This document shows, piece by piece, positions 18,636 through 26,899 of a stretch of 64,000 nt of DNA. Positions within the stretch are counted from its first letter, which is position 1, and each line of letters opens with the position of its first letter. A model generated the notes under the pieces. It ran no database searches. It was not told the DNA's origin and saw nothing but the letters and a program-made list of their open reading frames with translations. This DNA is from Bacteroidota bacterium (GTDB lineage: Bacteria > Bacteroidota > Bacteroidia > CAILMK01 > JACPUW01). The DNA lies in assembly GCA_016192035.1 (NCBI GenBank), contig JACPUW010000019.1:22860-86859 (forward strand), in the 5' to 3' direction. Made by a program: the position numbers and the translations under genes.

Positions 18636-19392
18636 GAAAAAGATAGAACACCTGGTGCAGGTAGCCACCACGCTTATGCTGTTGGTCCTGGTGTCATTTG
18701 GGCAGCGCCAGATAAGGGACACGGCCATAACCTCTTTGGAAATTGAGATAAAACCTACCCTGCATGGCACGTTTATCACGCCCGATGAGGTAAAGCAGAC
18801 CATCAACGCGTATTTCCCTCCCACCGCTGTGGGCCACAAAATCAATGAACTATCCATGTTTCACGCCGATTCGGTGGTGACCCAAAACCCTTTTGTGAAA
18901 GGTGCGGTGGCGTATGCCAATGTGCAGGGCCATATGTATGTGGAAATAGAGCAAGAAGTACCCATTCTAAGAATTATCAACAACCAAAGCGAAGGATTTT
19001 ATTTGGGCATGGATGGCCAAAAGGTACCCCTATCTCTACAGAGAACTGCCCGGGTGCTAGCTGCAACTGGCAGTATTACAGAACGTTTGTCGCCTTCAGA
19101 TAGTCTTGTGACCCAGGTAGCACGTGATCTTTTGGTTATTGCACAATATCTTGATAATCATGTTTTTTTCAAAGCCTTGGCTGCACAGTTATTTGTAGAA
19201 TCAAACGGCGATATTGTAATGGTTACCAAACAAGAAGAGCGTCATGACGTGGTATTGGGCAACGCCCAAGACCTAGACCACAAGTTTGACAAGCTCAAAG
19301 AGTTTTATACCAAGGTATTACCAATAAAAGGTTGGGGAGCCTACCGAAGGATAGACCTTCGGTACAAGGATCAAATTGTCGCCAAAAAGTAA
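18622..19392 (+). CDS. ftsQ: Cell division protein FtsQ
   Basis: This is a bitopic divisome scaffold protein. A short basic cytoplasmic tail is followed by one membrane segment at about residues 9-24 and a POTRA-like domain (ITSLEIEIKP onward). The beta domain ends in a GAYRRIDLRYKDQIV strand near the C-terminus, typical of FtsQ. Overall similarity is low in this family and the position between murC and ftsA is strong support. The start codon lies inside the murC 3' end. Confidence 0.9.
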   Translation: MAVSKKKIEHLVQVATTLMLLVLVSFGQRQIRDTAITSLEIEIKPTLHGTFITPDEVKQTINAYFPPTAVGHKINELSMFHADSVVTQNPFVKGAVAYANVQGHMYVEIEQEVPILRIINNQSEGFYLGMDGQKVPLSLQRTARVLAATGSITERLSPSDSLVTQVARDLLVIAQYLDNHVFFKALAAQLFVESNGDIVMVTKQEERHDVVLGNAQDLDHKFDKLKEFYTKVLPIKGWGAYRRIDLRYKDQIVAKK

Positions 19393-19400
19393 CATTGAGT

Positions 19401-20681
19401 ATGGATAATTCAAAAATTATAGTAGGACTTGACATAGGCACCACCAAGATTTGTGTGATAGTGGGCCTTAGAAACGAAAACGGAAAAGTAGATGTGCTGG
19501 GCATAGGCCAGAGCCCTTCGGATGGGGTCATGCGCGGCATGGTGGCCAACGTGGACCGCACGGTAGAAAGCATCAAGACCGCCGTACAAATGGCATCCAG
19601 GGTTTCTGATGTGGAGATTACCCACGTGCATGTAGGTATTGCCGGGCAGCACATAAAGAGCCACCACCACCGGGGCTCCATTGTCCGCCGCAACTACGAA
19701 ACGGAAATCACCGATGAGGACGTGAAGCGCTTGTTTGACGACATACAGAAAGTAGCTACCGGGCCAGGCCAGAAAATCCTCCACATTATTCCTCAAGAAT
19801 ATACGGTTGACAACGAGCACGGCATCAAGCATCCCGTGGGCCACTCTGGGGTAAAAATTGAAGGCAATTTTCACATTATCACCGGACAGGTAACTGCGGC
19901 GCAAACCATTCACCGGTGCGTGGAAAAGGCAGGCCTACAGGTGGTAGGCATTACCCTGGAGCCATTGGCCAGCGCTGCCGCCGTGCTAAGCGAAGAAGAA
20001 AAAGAAGCAGGCGTGGCACTGGTTGACATAGGCGGCGGCACTACGGACCTGGCCATTTTCCAAGACCATTTTATCCGCCACACTGCGGTTATACCCTTGG
20101 GAGGCAACATTATAACCGAGGATATAAAACAAGGGTGCTCCTTGATGACCAAGCAGGCCGAAGCGCTGAAGACCAATTTTGGCAGTGCCCTGGCCGAGCA
20201 GGTGGACCTGGGAGAGATCATTACCATACCCGGTATTTCGGGGCGCGAGCCAAAGGACATACTCCGCCGAAACCTGGCCCATATCATACAGGCCAGGGTG
20301 GAGGAAATTTTTGAGCACGTGCTCTTTGAAATCAAAAGCTCCGGCTACGCCGACCGGCTTTTGGGCGGCATAGTCCTTACCGGAGGCGGGGCCATGCTCA
20401 AAGACATTATCCACTTGGTAGAGTTGGTTACCGGCATCAATACCCGCATAGGCACACCAGGTGTACACCTGGGCCATGGTCTCACCGAAAAGGTGAACGA
20501 CCCCATGTACGCCACCGGGGTGGGCCTGGTAGTCAATGCCCTGGACAACAACCTAAATACAGGTGACAACAAACAATCAAACGCCGATACCAAAACCCGA
20601 AACCAAAAATCAAAAATTGGTGGGCAGTTTGTCGATATGTTCAAAAATTGGTTCAAGGACGACCTAGAAGATTTCAAGTAA
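19401..20681 (+). CDS. ftsA: Cell division protein FtsA
   Basis: FtsA is an actin-like ATPase that tethers FtsZ filaments to the membrane. Actin-fold motifs are VGLDIGTTKICVIVG at the N-terminus, VDIGGGTTDLAIF near residue 208 and the adenosine loop VLTGGGAMLKD near 327. The C-terminal FVDMFKNWFKDDLEDFK fits the amphipathic membrane-targeting helix. I chose the ATG at 19401 because MDNSKIIVGLDIG is the expected start. The frame is open upstream to 19332 inside ftsQ, but this is unlikely to be used. Confidence 0.95.
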   Translation: MDNSKIIVGLDIGTTKICVIVGLRNENGKVDVLGIGQSPSDGVMRGMVANVDRTVESIKTAVQMASRVSDVEITHVHVGIAGQHIKSHHHRGSIVRRNYETEITDEDVKRLFDDIQKVATGPGQKILHIIPQEYTVDNEHGIKHPVGHSGVKIEGNFHIITGQVTAAQTIHRCVEKAGLQVVGITLEPLASAAAVLSEEEKEAGVALVDIGGGTTDLAIFQDHFIRHTAVIPLGGNIITEDIKQGCSLMTKQAEALKTNFGSALAEQVDLGEIITIPGISGREPKDILRRNLAHIIQARVEEIFEHVLFEIKSSGYADRLLGGIVLTGGGAMLKDIIHLVELVTGINTRIGTPGVHLGHGLTEKVNDPMYATGVGLVVNALDNNLNTGDNKQSNADTKTRNQKSKIGGQFVDMFKNWFKDDLEDFK

Positions 20682-20682
20682 T

Positions 20683-22086
20683 ATGAAATTGGAATTTATA
20701 ACCCCAGAGAAAAAGAGCCACATCATCAAGGTGTTTGGTGTGGGCGGAGGTGGCGGCAACGCGGTAAATCACATGTTTCGCCAGGGTATTGAAGGCGTTG
20801 ACTTTATAATAGCCAATACCGATAAACAGGCCCTCAACGCCAGTCCGGTTCCCACCAAGTACCAGATAGGCCAGTCGCTCACCGAAGGCCTGGGCGCGGG
20901 TGCCGACCCCGAGACCGGAAAAAAGGCTGCCCTTGAGAGCATTGACGATATTAAAAAGGTACTGGCCGACAACACCAAGATGGTATTTATAACTGCAGGT
21001 ATGGGCGGCGGCACCGGTACAGGCGCTGCACCCATCATAGCCAAGACCGCTCGGGAGATGGGCATCCTTACCGTGGGCATAGTAACCACCCCTTTTAAGT
21101 TTGAGGGCAAGAAACGCATGGACCGCGCCAGCGACGGTATAGCCAAGATGAAAGAATCGGTGGACAGCTTGCTTGTGATAAACAACGAAAAACTGCGCGA
21201 CATGTACGGCAACCTGCCCCTAAACAAGGCTTTTGAACATGCCGACAACATACTTGCCACGGCAGCAAAGAGCATAGCTGAAATTATAACCTTTGAAGGC
21301 TATGTGAATGTGGACTTTATGGATGTGCGTACCGTAATGGCCAACAGCGGGGTAGCCCTGATGGGCACTGCCCAGGCCGAAGGTGACCAGCGCGCCATTA
21401 CAGCTGCCAAAAAAGCCCTCTTGAGCCCCCTGCTAGCCGAAAATGACATTAAGGGAGCCAAAAACATCCTGGTAAACATCACCTTTGGCAAGCATGAAAT
21501 ACTTACCGATGAGGTGATGGAAATAACCGACTTTGTGAGAATGGAAGCTGGAGAGGATGCCGATTTGATTTTTGGATGCGCCCAAGACCATGCGCTGGGT
21601 GAGCAAATCAGCGTCACCATCATTGCCACAGCCTTTGAATCCAAAATAGACAAAGCTCCTGAAATCAAGGCCAAACCCTCACCTGAGTTTATAATAGAAG
21701 ACCTAACCGGGGATTTGGGCCTGGCAAACCCAAGTGCGGGTGCCGTGCAGGAGGAAGCCAAGTCAAGCGCGCCCACCCCACCCGAACCCCCTGTGCAGGT
21801 AGCTGACAAAAAGGGTTCCTTTGATGTGGACCACTATATACACTCACAGTCAGAGCACAATAACGTGATACTGGACATAGACCGCTATGGCAATAAAATG
21901 GGGACTCCGGAAATGGACTTGAACCACCTTGAAAAAGTACCGGCTTATTTGAGGCGCAACCGAAAACTGGAGCCATTGGTGCATTCGTCGGTGAGCAAAA
22001 TCTCAAAACTGGTGCTTAATACCGAAGATCTAAAAAAACCAGAAATACGCCCTAACAACCGATACCTCAACGATAACGTGGACTAA
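20683..22086 (+). CDS. ftsZ: Cell division protein FtsZ
   Basis: FtsZ is the tubulin-like GTPase that forms the Z ring. The GTP-binding loop GMGGGTGTGAAP lies near residue 106 and the T7 loop region is intact. A long acidic and proline-rich linker follows the core. VPAYLRRNRKL near residue 425 matches the conserved FtsA/ZipA-binding peptide, but here another 40 residues follow and end in LNDNVD, as I recall for Bacteroidota FtsZ. The gene starts 1 base after ftsA and is closed by a strong terminator. Confidence 0.96.
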   Translation: MKLEFITPEKKSHIIKVFGVGGGGGNAVNHMFRQGIEGVDFIIANTDKQALNASPVPTKYQIGQSLTEGLGAGADPETGKKAALESIDDIKKVLADNTKMVFITAGMGGGTGTGAAPIIAKTAREMGILTVGIVTTPFKFEGKKRMDRASDGIAKMKESVDSLLVINNEKLRDMYGNLPLNKAFEHADNILATAAKSIAEIITFEGYVNVDFMDVRTVMANSGVALMGTAQAEGDQRAITAAKKALLSPLLAENDIKGAKNILVNITFGKHEILTDEVMEITDFVRMEAGEDADLIFGCAQDHALGEQISVTIIATAFESKIDKAPEIKAKPSPEFIIEDLTGDLGLANPSAGAVQEEAKSSAPTPPEPPVQVADKKGSFDVDHYIHSQSEHNNVILDIDRYGNKMGTPEMDLNHLEKVPAYLRRNRKLEPLVHSSVSKISKLVLNTEDLKKPEIRPNNRYLNDNVD

Positions 22087-22133
22087 ACCCCTAGAAATCC
22101 TGTAATTATCCATACCATTTTTTCCTGTGTAAG

Positions 22134-22166
22134 GCCGCTGTCGTCCCACGACGGCGGCTTTTTTTT
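22134..22166 (+). terminator. Intrinsic terminator of the dcw operon
   Basis: An 11-base stem (GCCGCTGTCGT with ACGACGGCGGC, one wobble pair) with a CCC loop is followed by eight T. It ends the mraZ-ftsZ operon and faces the convergent leucine-rich repeat gene. Confidence 0.9.
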
Positions 22167-22177
22167 ACCCGGTTTGT

Positions 22178-22759
22178 TTATGCCATGGCCACCCGGAGTT
22201 GGGGCAACATGTGGTGCAGCACTTCCAGTGCATGGTCGTTGTCAGTATCTGTAGTAATGGTGTGTAGGCGGTGCAGCGACCGTATTTGAGGCGAAACCTC
22301 AGCCAACTGACATGCCATAACCGACAGGTGCCTAAGCGATTCGGGAAGGTTCATGGCGTTTCGCGCAGCAAAAGGGTTCATAGGGTTCTGGTCTAAGTGA
22401 AGCACGCGCAAACGCGAAATGTGCAGCATTTCGCCCGGTATTACCGTCAAGTTATTGTCGGCCAGGCTAAGCCGCTGTAGTGCAGGACACTCAGTAATCA
22501 AGAGCAGGGCTTTTGGCCAATTCATCTTGGGGTTGTTGGCCAAGTTCAGCCCTTTGAGGTGTTTTAACCGGGCCAGCGAATCTGGAAGGGAGGTAAGCCT
22601 GTTGCCCGAAAGGTCCAGGTGTTCCAGGCTGGGGAACCTCCCCAAATCGATGGGCAAGGCCTGTAAGCCCATGTTTCTAAATGACAATGCCCTAATCACC
22701 AGGTTGTCTATCAATGGTGAAGTGGAGGTAGGTTGGTGTGTCTTGGCTATGGTGCTCAT
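22178..22759 (-). CDS. Leucine-rich repeat protein
   Basis: The 193-residue protein holds about five leucine-rich repeats in a row. The units read LRxLxLxxNxLxxLP, for example LEHLDLSGNRLTSLP, LKGLNLANNP and LQRLSLADNNLTVIP. No signal peptide, membrane segment or partner domain is visible, so it is probably a cytoplasmic protein-protein interaction module. I chose the ATG at 22759 because the 50 codons before it encode nothing repeat-like. It is convergent with ftsZ and divergent from the sigma factor gene. Confidence 0.8.
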   Translation of the reverse strand: MSTIAKTHQPTSTSPLIDNLVIRALSFRNMGLQALPIDLGRFPSLEHLDLSGNRLTSLPDSLARLKHLKGLNLANNPKMNWPKALLLITECPALQRLSLADNNLTVIPGEMLHISRLRVLHLDQNPMNPFAARNAMNLPESLRHLSVMACQLAEVSPQIRSLHRLHTITTDTDNDHALEVLHHMLPQLRVAMA

Positions 22760-22922
22760 ATGGCTTTTTGTATTAACTGCACCAAAGGAGTACAAGCACT
22801 GCGCAAGAATGGTGCGCAGTAAAAACATAAAGAAATTAAAATATGTCAAAACCCCACTGCGCGCCCAAAGGAATGGTATTTGGCATATGCGCCATAGCCA
22901 CAGGGCCATGCCCTTCTATCCC

Positions 22923-22930
22923 TACCTTTG
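22923..22930 (+). promoter_or_regulatory. Candidate -7 element (TACCTTTG)
   Basis: This is a full match to TAnnTTTG, 46 bases upstream of the sigma factor ATG at 22977. Confidence 0.5.
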
Positions 22931-22976
22931 GTGCAACCCAAGACAAAGGTTTGTCATTGAAGCCCCCAAGCAACGC

Positions 22977-23549
22977 ATGGTGGAAAATATCAATATTCAA
23001 GAAGTCATAGACGGCTGCGTAGAAGGAAAGCGCAAGTACCAGTACAAGCTGTACCAAATGTATGCCTCCAAAATGATGGGACTCTGCATGAGGTACGCCC
23101 AAAACCAAGCCGAAGCAGAAGACATTCTGCAAGATGGATTTGTTAAGGTATTTGGGCATATCCATAAGTTTCAGCCCTATGGCCCTTTTGAAGGTTGGGT
23201 ACGGCGCATTTTTGTGAATACGGCCATAGAGTATTACCGGCAGAGGCGAAAATTCCTCATTAATGATATAGAGATTGAAAATCAAGATTTTGAATTTAAC
23301 GAAAATGTAGTGGACTCCCTTGCGGCCGAAGAAATCCTAGGACTGATAAAGGAAATGCCCGACGGGTACCGCATGGTGTTTAACATGTATGCCATAGAAG
23401 GATACAGCCACAAGGAAATAGCTGATGAACTGGGCATATCGGTGGGCACGTCCAAATCACAGTATTCACGGGCCCGTTCTTATTTACAGAGACAAATGGC
23501 CGCTATAGAGAAAAGGGAATTGCAAACCGTAAAAGCCGCCAGGATATGA
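22977..23549 (+). CDS. ECF-type RNA polymerase sigma factor
   Basis: This is a group 4 sigma-70 factor of 190 residues. Region 2 includes MRYAQNQAEAEDILQDGFVKVF (core binding and -10 recognition) and FEGWVRRIFVNTAIEYYR. Region 4 has the helix-turn-helix YSHKEIADELGISVGTSKSQYSRAR. I chose the ATG at 22977, since upstream codons overlap the LRR promoter region and encode nothing sigma-like. The stop overlaps the start of the next gene (ATGA), whose N-terminus resembles a Bacteroidota anti-sigma-like domain. The pair is therefore probably a surface-signalling unit. Confidence 0.92.
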   Translation: MVENINIQEVIDGCVEGKRKYQYKLYQMYASKMMGLCMRYAQNQAEAEDILQDGFVKVFGHIHKFQPYGPFEGWVRRIFVNTAIEYYRQRRKFLINDIEIENQDFEFNENVVDSLAAEEILGLIKEMPDGYRMVFNMYAIEGYSHKEIADELGISVGTSKSQYSRARSYLQRQMAAIEKRELQTVKAARI

Positions 23550-25276
23550 GTAAACGGCTACAAAACACCCTTCGTGAACGGTTTGATGGTTTTTCAATCC
23601 CACCCCCACCCCACAGTTGGGACCAAATATCCTCTAGGCTCAGCCCTTCATTTGAAGACCAAGTGGACGGCAAACTTCATGACTTACCTTATGGTGTGCC
23701 AACCTACATTTGGCACGGGATAGCTTCACAACTACCTGATAGCCTTGAATCTAAAATCGATTCCAAGACAAAGGGAATCCAGCAGGTGCCCGGCCAGGCA
23801 CAGTGGGAGGCCATAGCCAGCCGGATAGAACACCAACCTGGCGTGTTTGAAGAAGCCCTTGCCTCCAAACTGGCCCATTACCAGGCCCCTGTATCGCGGC
23901 AGCTTATGCACCGCATATTGTCTCAAAGCCATACAGCCGCTCCCCTTTACTGGAAAAGGGCCATTACCTCAATAGCCGCAGTATTCCTGTTGTTTATAGG
24001 ATTTAGCCTTATACCCAGCCAACTCAGGTCGCCCTATACTGGCGTGGCCAATACAAGCCCATCCCTAATGGACAGCCCATCCAATCAAAAAGGCGAAACG
24101 GCAATGGCACACACTGATTTTGCTGATAATCAATCTAAAGAAAACAGAAACAAACCCTTGGCGCCTACCCTGTACGCTGAAGGTGCCCAATCACCCGTGT
24201 ACCCTAACCCGGCCTATGCTGCCATTAGCCAAACCATGGCAAACACCCTGCATCAAGCAGTAGCCTCGCCTCCGGTGTACCCCACCCATACATATGCCGG
24301 CCATAGCGGTGTGAACCCGGCCAGATTTAATGGATCTTCCCATGGCCCAATTCTGGACAGCATTGGGGTGGCCACCATGAAAAAGCCTATAGTCAAAGAC
24401 TTGGAGCCTATCGTCGAACCGACTATTGAAATATTGGACTATCACATTGCAGAATACAAGCTGGTAAAGTTGGTGGCACAGGAACCTCCCGTGCAGGTGG
24501 GAATCAAAATGTCCACCGGTTTCTTTGGTGTACACAGCAGCGCCCCTGCCGACGACCCGATTTACGACCGCTCTTTTGCCAGTTTCCAAAATGACATTTA
24601 CCAGCCTGGGCAATATGTAACCATTGGCGCAAGGATCAGTTATGCCATCCATTCGGCAATCGACCTGGTAACGGGCCTGGACATTAGCAGTACCCAGCAA
24701 AATCAATCTTTTGATTTATACGCCTTTGACAACTACGATAATTACGAGAGCATCACGAGCGACGGTGCGGTAATCACCAAAACCTTCAATCCGGACAACA
24801 ACCAATTGCGCCAGAAAAAATCCATGGACGAGGAAACGCGTGAGGTGCTGGCCGAACTCAACCTGATGCCCGATAGCGTGATGGTGGGCGAAACCTACGC
24901 CATAACTGACCGCTACCTGCTGGCCGACATACCTCTAGGAATAGAATTGGATGTCTATCAGTTCTATAAGGGCAGTTTGGGCATTGCAGTAGGCGGCAAG
25001 TACCGCATAGTGGCCGGTGCCAACACATACCATATCACCGCCGACCGAGGCACCATGGTAGAGGTAAGCCCCGCATTGGCCCCTACCTTTTACCGCAACA
25101 GCGTGGTGGCAACTGCCGGAATTTGGTATAAAAAACACGTGGGCAAGCATATGGAACTCCATGTAGGCCCTGAAATCAATATAAACCTTAGCCAACTGAA
25201 CCAGTCCCATTCGTGGGTTTCCATGCGCCCGGTACAGTTAGGGCTTAATGTAAGCCTTAGGCAGCGACTGGGCTAA
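23546..25276 (+). CDS. Anti-sigma-like / outer-membrane barrel-like fusion protein
   Basis: Residues 1-135 hold a short degenerate repeat with Pro, then Trp two or three residues on, then Ile and a FE or LE pair (HSWDQISSRL, TYIWHGIASQL, AQWEAIASRI, QLMHRILSQ). Such segments are common in proteins encoded after ECF sigma factors in Bacteroidota. One membrane segment lies at about residues 139-156 (AITSIAAVFLLFIGFSL). A low-complexity periplasmic linker follows, then about 250 residues of alternating strands (from VTIGARISYAIHS to LGLNVSLRQRLG) like a small outer-membrane barrel. The start overlaps the sigma gene stop by 4 bases. The anti-sigma role is inferred from context. Confidence 0.65.
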   Translation: MSKRLQNTLRERFDGFSIPPPPHSWDQISSRLSPSFEDQVDGKLHDLPYGVPTYIWHGIASQLPDSLESKIDSKTKGIQQVPGQAQWEAIASRIEHQPGVFEEALASKLAHYQAPVSRQLMHRILSQSHTAAPLYWKRAITSIAAVFLLFIGFSLIPSQLRSPYTGVANTSPSLMDSPSNQKGETAMAHTDFADNQSKENRNKPLAPTLYAEGAQSPVYPNPAYAAISQTMANTLHQAVASPPVYPTHTYAGHSGVNPARFNGSSHGPILDSIGVATMKKPIVKDLEPIVEPTIEILDYHIAEYKLVKLVAQEPPVQVGIKMSTGFFGVHSSAPADDPIYDRSFASFQNDIYQPGQYVTIGARISYAIHSAIDLVTGLDISSTQQNQSFDLYAFDNYDNYESITSDGAVITKTFNPDNNQLRQKKSMDEETREVLAELNLMPDSVMVGETYAITDRYLLADIPLGIELDVYQFYKGSLGIAVGGKYRIVAGANTYHITADRGTMVEVSPALAPTFYRNSVVATAGIWYKKHVGKHMELHVGPEININLSQLNQSHSWVSMRPVQLGLNVSLRQRLG

Positions 25277-25353
25277 AAAAGAATTTTACTGCGCAGCATT
25301 CCTGCATGGCATAACAAGAGCATTGTGGCATAAACCCATTAACCACTTGCGCC

Positions 25354-25461
25354 ATGCAGACACCCATTGAAAAATCAGTTGACAAACTCACCGCCTATCT
25401 CCTTCTCATAGGGGTTTTTGCCCCTCTACTGCTGCTTTTGGTGAAGCACCTTCTTTGGTGA
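25354..25461 (+). CDS. Small single-pass membrane protein (35 residues)
   Basis: This short frame has an ATG, a charged N-terminus (QTPIEKSVDKL) and one hydrophobic stretch (AYLLLIGVFAPLLLLL), ending KHLLW. It lies in the gap between the sigma-linked gene and the POTRA/barrel gene and nothing else occupies that gap. I do not recognise a family. The clean membrane-helix pattern favours a real small protein, but no ribosome-binding site is obvious. Confidence 0.4.
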   Translation: MQTPIEKSVDKLTAYLLLIGVFAPLLLLLVKHLLW

Positions 25462-25491
25462 ACAGCCTAAATTGCACCTTCAAATTGCCCT

Positions 25492-26877
25492 TTGGCCATC
25501 AGCCCTTTGCCCTTATTCCTTGTGTGTTCCTTGTTGGCCGGGGCCCTGCAGGCCTCCGGTCAATCCAGCTTTGAGCTACACATAAGTTTTCAGGGAAACA
25601 CGCGCACCAAGGAGGCCACACTCCACCGAATTGTCCCAATGCAGGGCAGCCAAGTGGCTGCCACCGACACCGCAGCGGCAATAGCACAGGCCCAAAAAGA
25701 CCTATACAATACCAAGCTATTTTCCAAAGTGGGGCACCGCGCCCAGGCCGTGGGCAATCAGTTGATTGTTAAGTTTATACTTAAGGAAAGGTGGTTTACC
25801 CATGGAGTACCCTACATGGGTATCATAGACCGGAATTTCAACGAGTGGTGGGTGGTGCAGGGCCATGACCCAGACAGGGTAATGCTTGGCGCAGATGTGG
25901 TCCAGAACAACCTGACGGGAAGAAACGATAGGCTTATGTTGTCGCTCCTGGTGGGCTACCAAGAGCGCTGCGAACTGGAGTACAGGCTGCCCCAACACTT
26001 GCTAAAAGGCAAGGTGGGCCTGCACACCGCCCTTCTGTACCATAGGTACCAAAGCGTGAACTATGGCACCGCCGGCAACCAATTGCAGTACGTATTGGCC
26101 GATAGCCCACAGCTCCGCCGCCTAGGCTTTGAAACCGAAGCCACCTACCACTGGGATTTCAACAAATGGTGGTGGCTGGCCCTATCATGGCAACAGGAAA
26201 CCATAGGCCGCGAAGTGATTTCACTGGCCCCCAACTATATACACTATGGCATAGACACATGGAACCATGCAAGGCTCCGTATGGGCCTGCGCCTTGACCT
26301 ACGCGATGTGAGGGGCTATGCCCAGCGGGGAAGCCTATTGGTAGCTGAAATTTCTGCTTTTGTACTTCCGCAATATGTAGGACATGACTACATGCAGGCA
26401 TACCTGCGCTGGGTACGCCATGTACCCTTAAGCCCCCGGGTCAACCTGGTCCTTGCCACGGGCACCAAGCTGTCAAACAACCGGATGCGGCCATATATGC
26501 TCAACCGTGGCTTGGGCTGGGAGTTGAACCTCTTGCGCAATTATGACTATTACGTGGTGGACGGGCATTTTTATTTTTTTCAGAAGGCATCACTCCGGTA
26601 TTTGTGTATAGACAAGGCCATTCGATTGGAGAAATCACCTCTGGGCCAGTTCAAGTATATACCTTTCAAACTGGCTCCCAACCTATATGCCGACCTGGGC
26701 TATGTGGCCAACGCGGCCGATGGCCCGGTAGAATCTTTTGCCAATCGCCCCCTGTACAGCGCAGGTATAGGACTGGAAATGGTTTTCTTTGACGATTCGG
26801 TTTGGCGCCTGGAGTACGGGGCCAACCACACCGGTGAGACTGGGGTGTATATCAACTTTACCGCCGCCATACAATGA
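25492..26877 (+). CDS. POTRA and beta-barrel outer-membrane protein (BamA/TamA-like)
   Basis: A signal peptide (FLVCSLLAGALQASGQ) is followed by one POTRA-like domain at about residues 28-100 (LHISFQGNTRTKEATLHRIV). The rest is a probable outer-membrane barrel of alternating strands rich in Trp and Tyr. The gene is much shorter than bamA and has a single POTRA, so it is a member of the wider Omp85-like superfamily, not the essential assembly factor. The start is a TTG at 25492 and other upstream starts cannot be excluded. It precedes a type IX cargo gene by only 22 bases, suggesting co-transcription. The substrate is unknown. Confidence 0.7.
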   Translation: MAISPLPLFLVCSLLAGALQASGQSSFELHISFQGNTRTKEATLHRIVPMQGSQVAATDTAAAIAQAQKDLYNTKLFSKVGHRAQAVGNQLIVKFILKERWFTHGVPYMGIIDRNFNEWWVVQGHDPDRVMLGADVVQNNLTGRNDRLMLSLLVGYQERCELEYRLPQHLLKGKVGLHTALLYHRYQSVNYGTAGNQLQYVLADSPQLRRLGFETEATYHWDFNKWWWLALSWQQETIGREVISLAPNYIHYGIDTWNHARLRMGLRLDLRDVRGYAQRGSLLVAEISAFVLPQYVGHDYMQAYLRWVRHVPLSPRVNLVLATGTKLSNNRMRPYMLNRGLGWELNLLRNYDYYVVDGHFYFFQKASLRYLCIDKAIRLEKSPLGQFKYIPFKLAPNLYADLGYVANAADGPVESFANRPLYSAGIGLEMVFFDDSVWRLEYGANHTGETGVYINFTAAIQ

Positions 26878-26899
26878 TTAGTCGTTGGCTCCTAACTTT

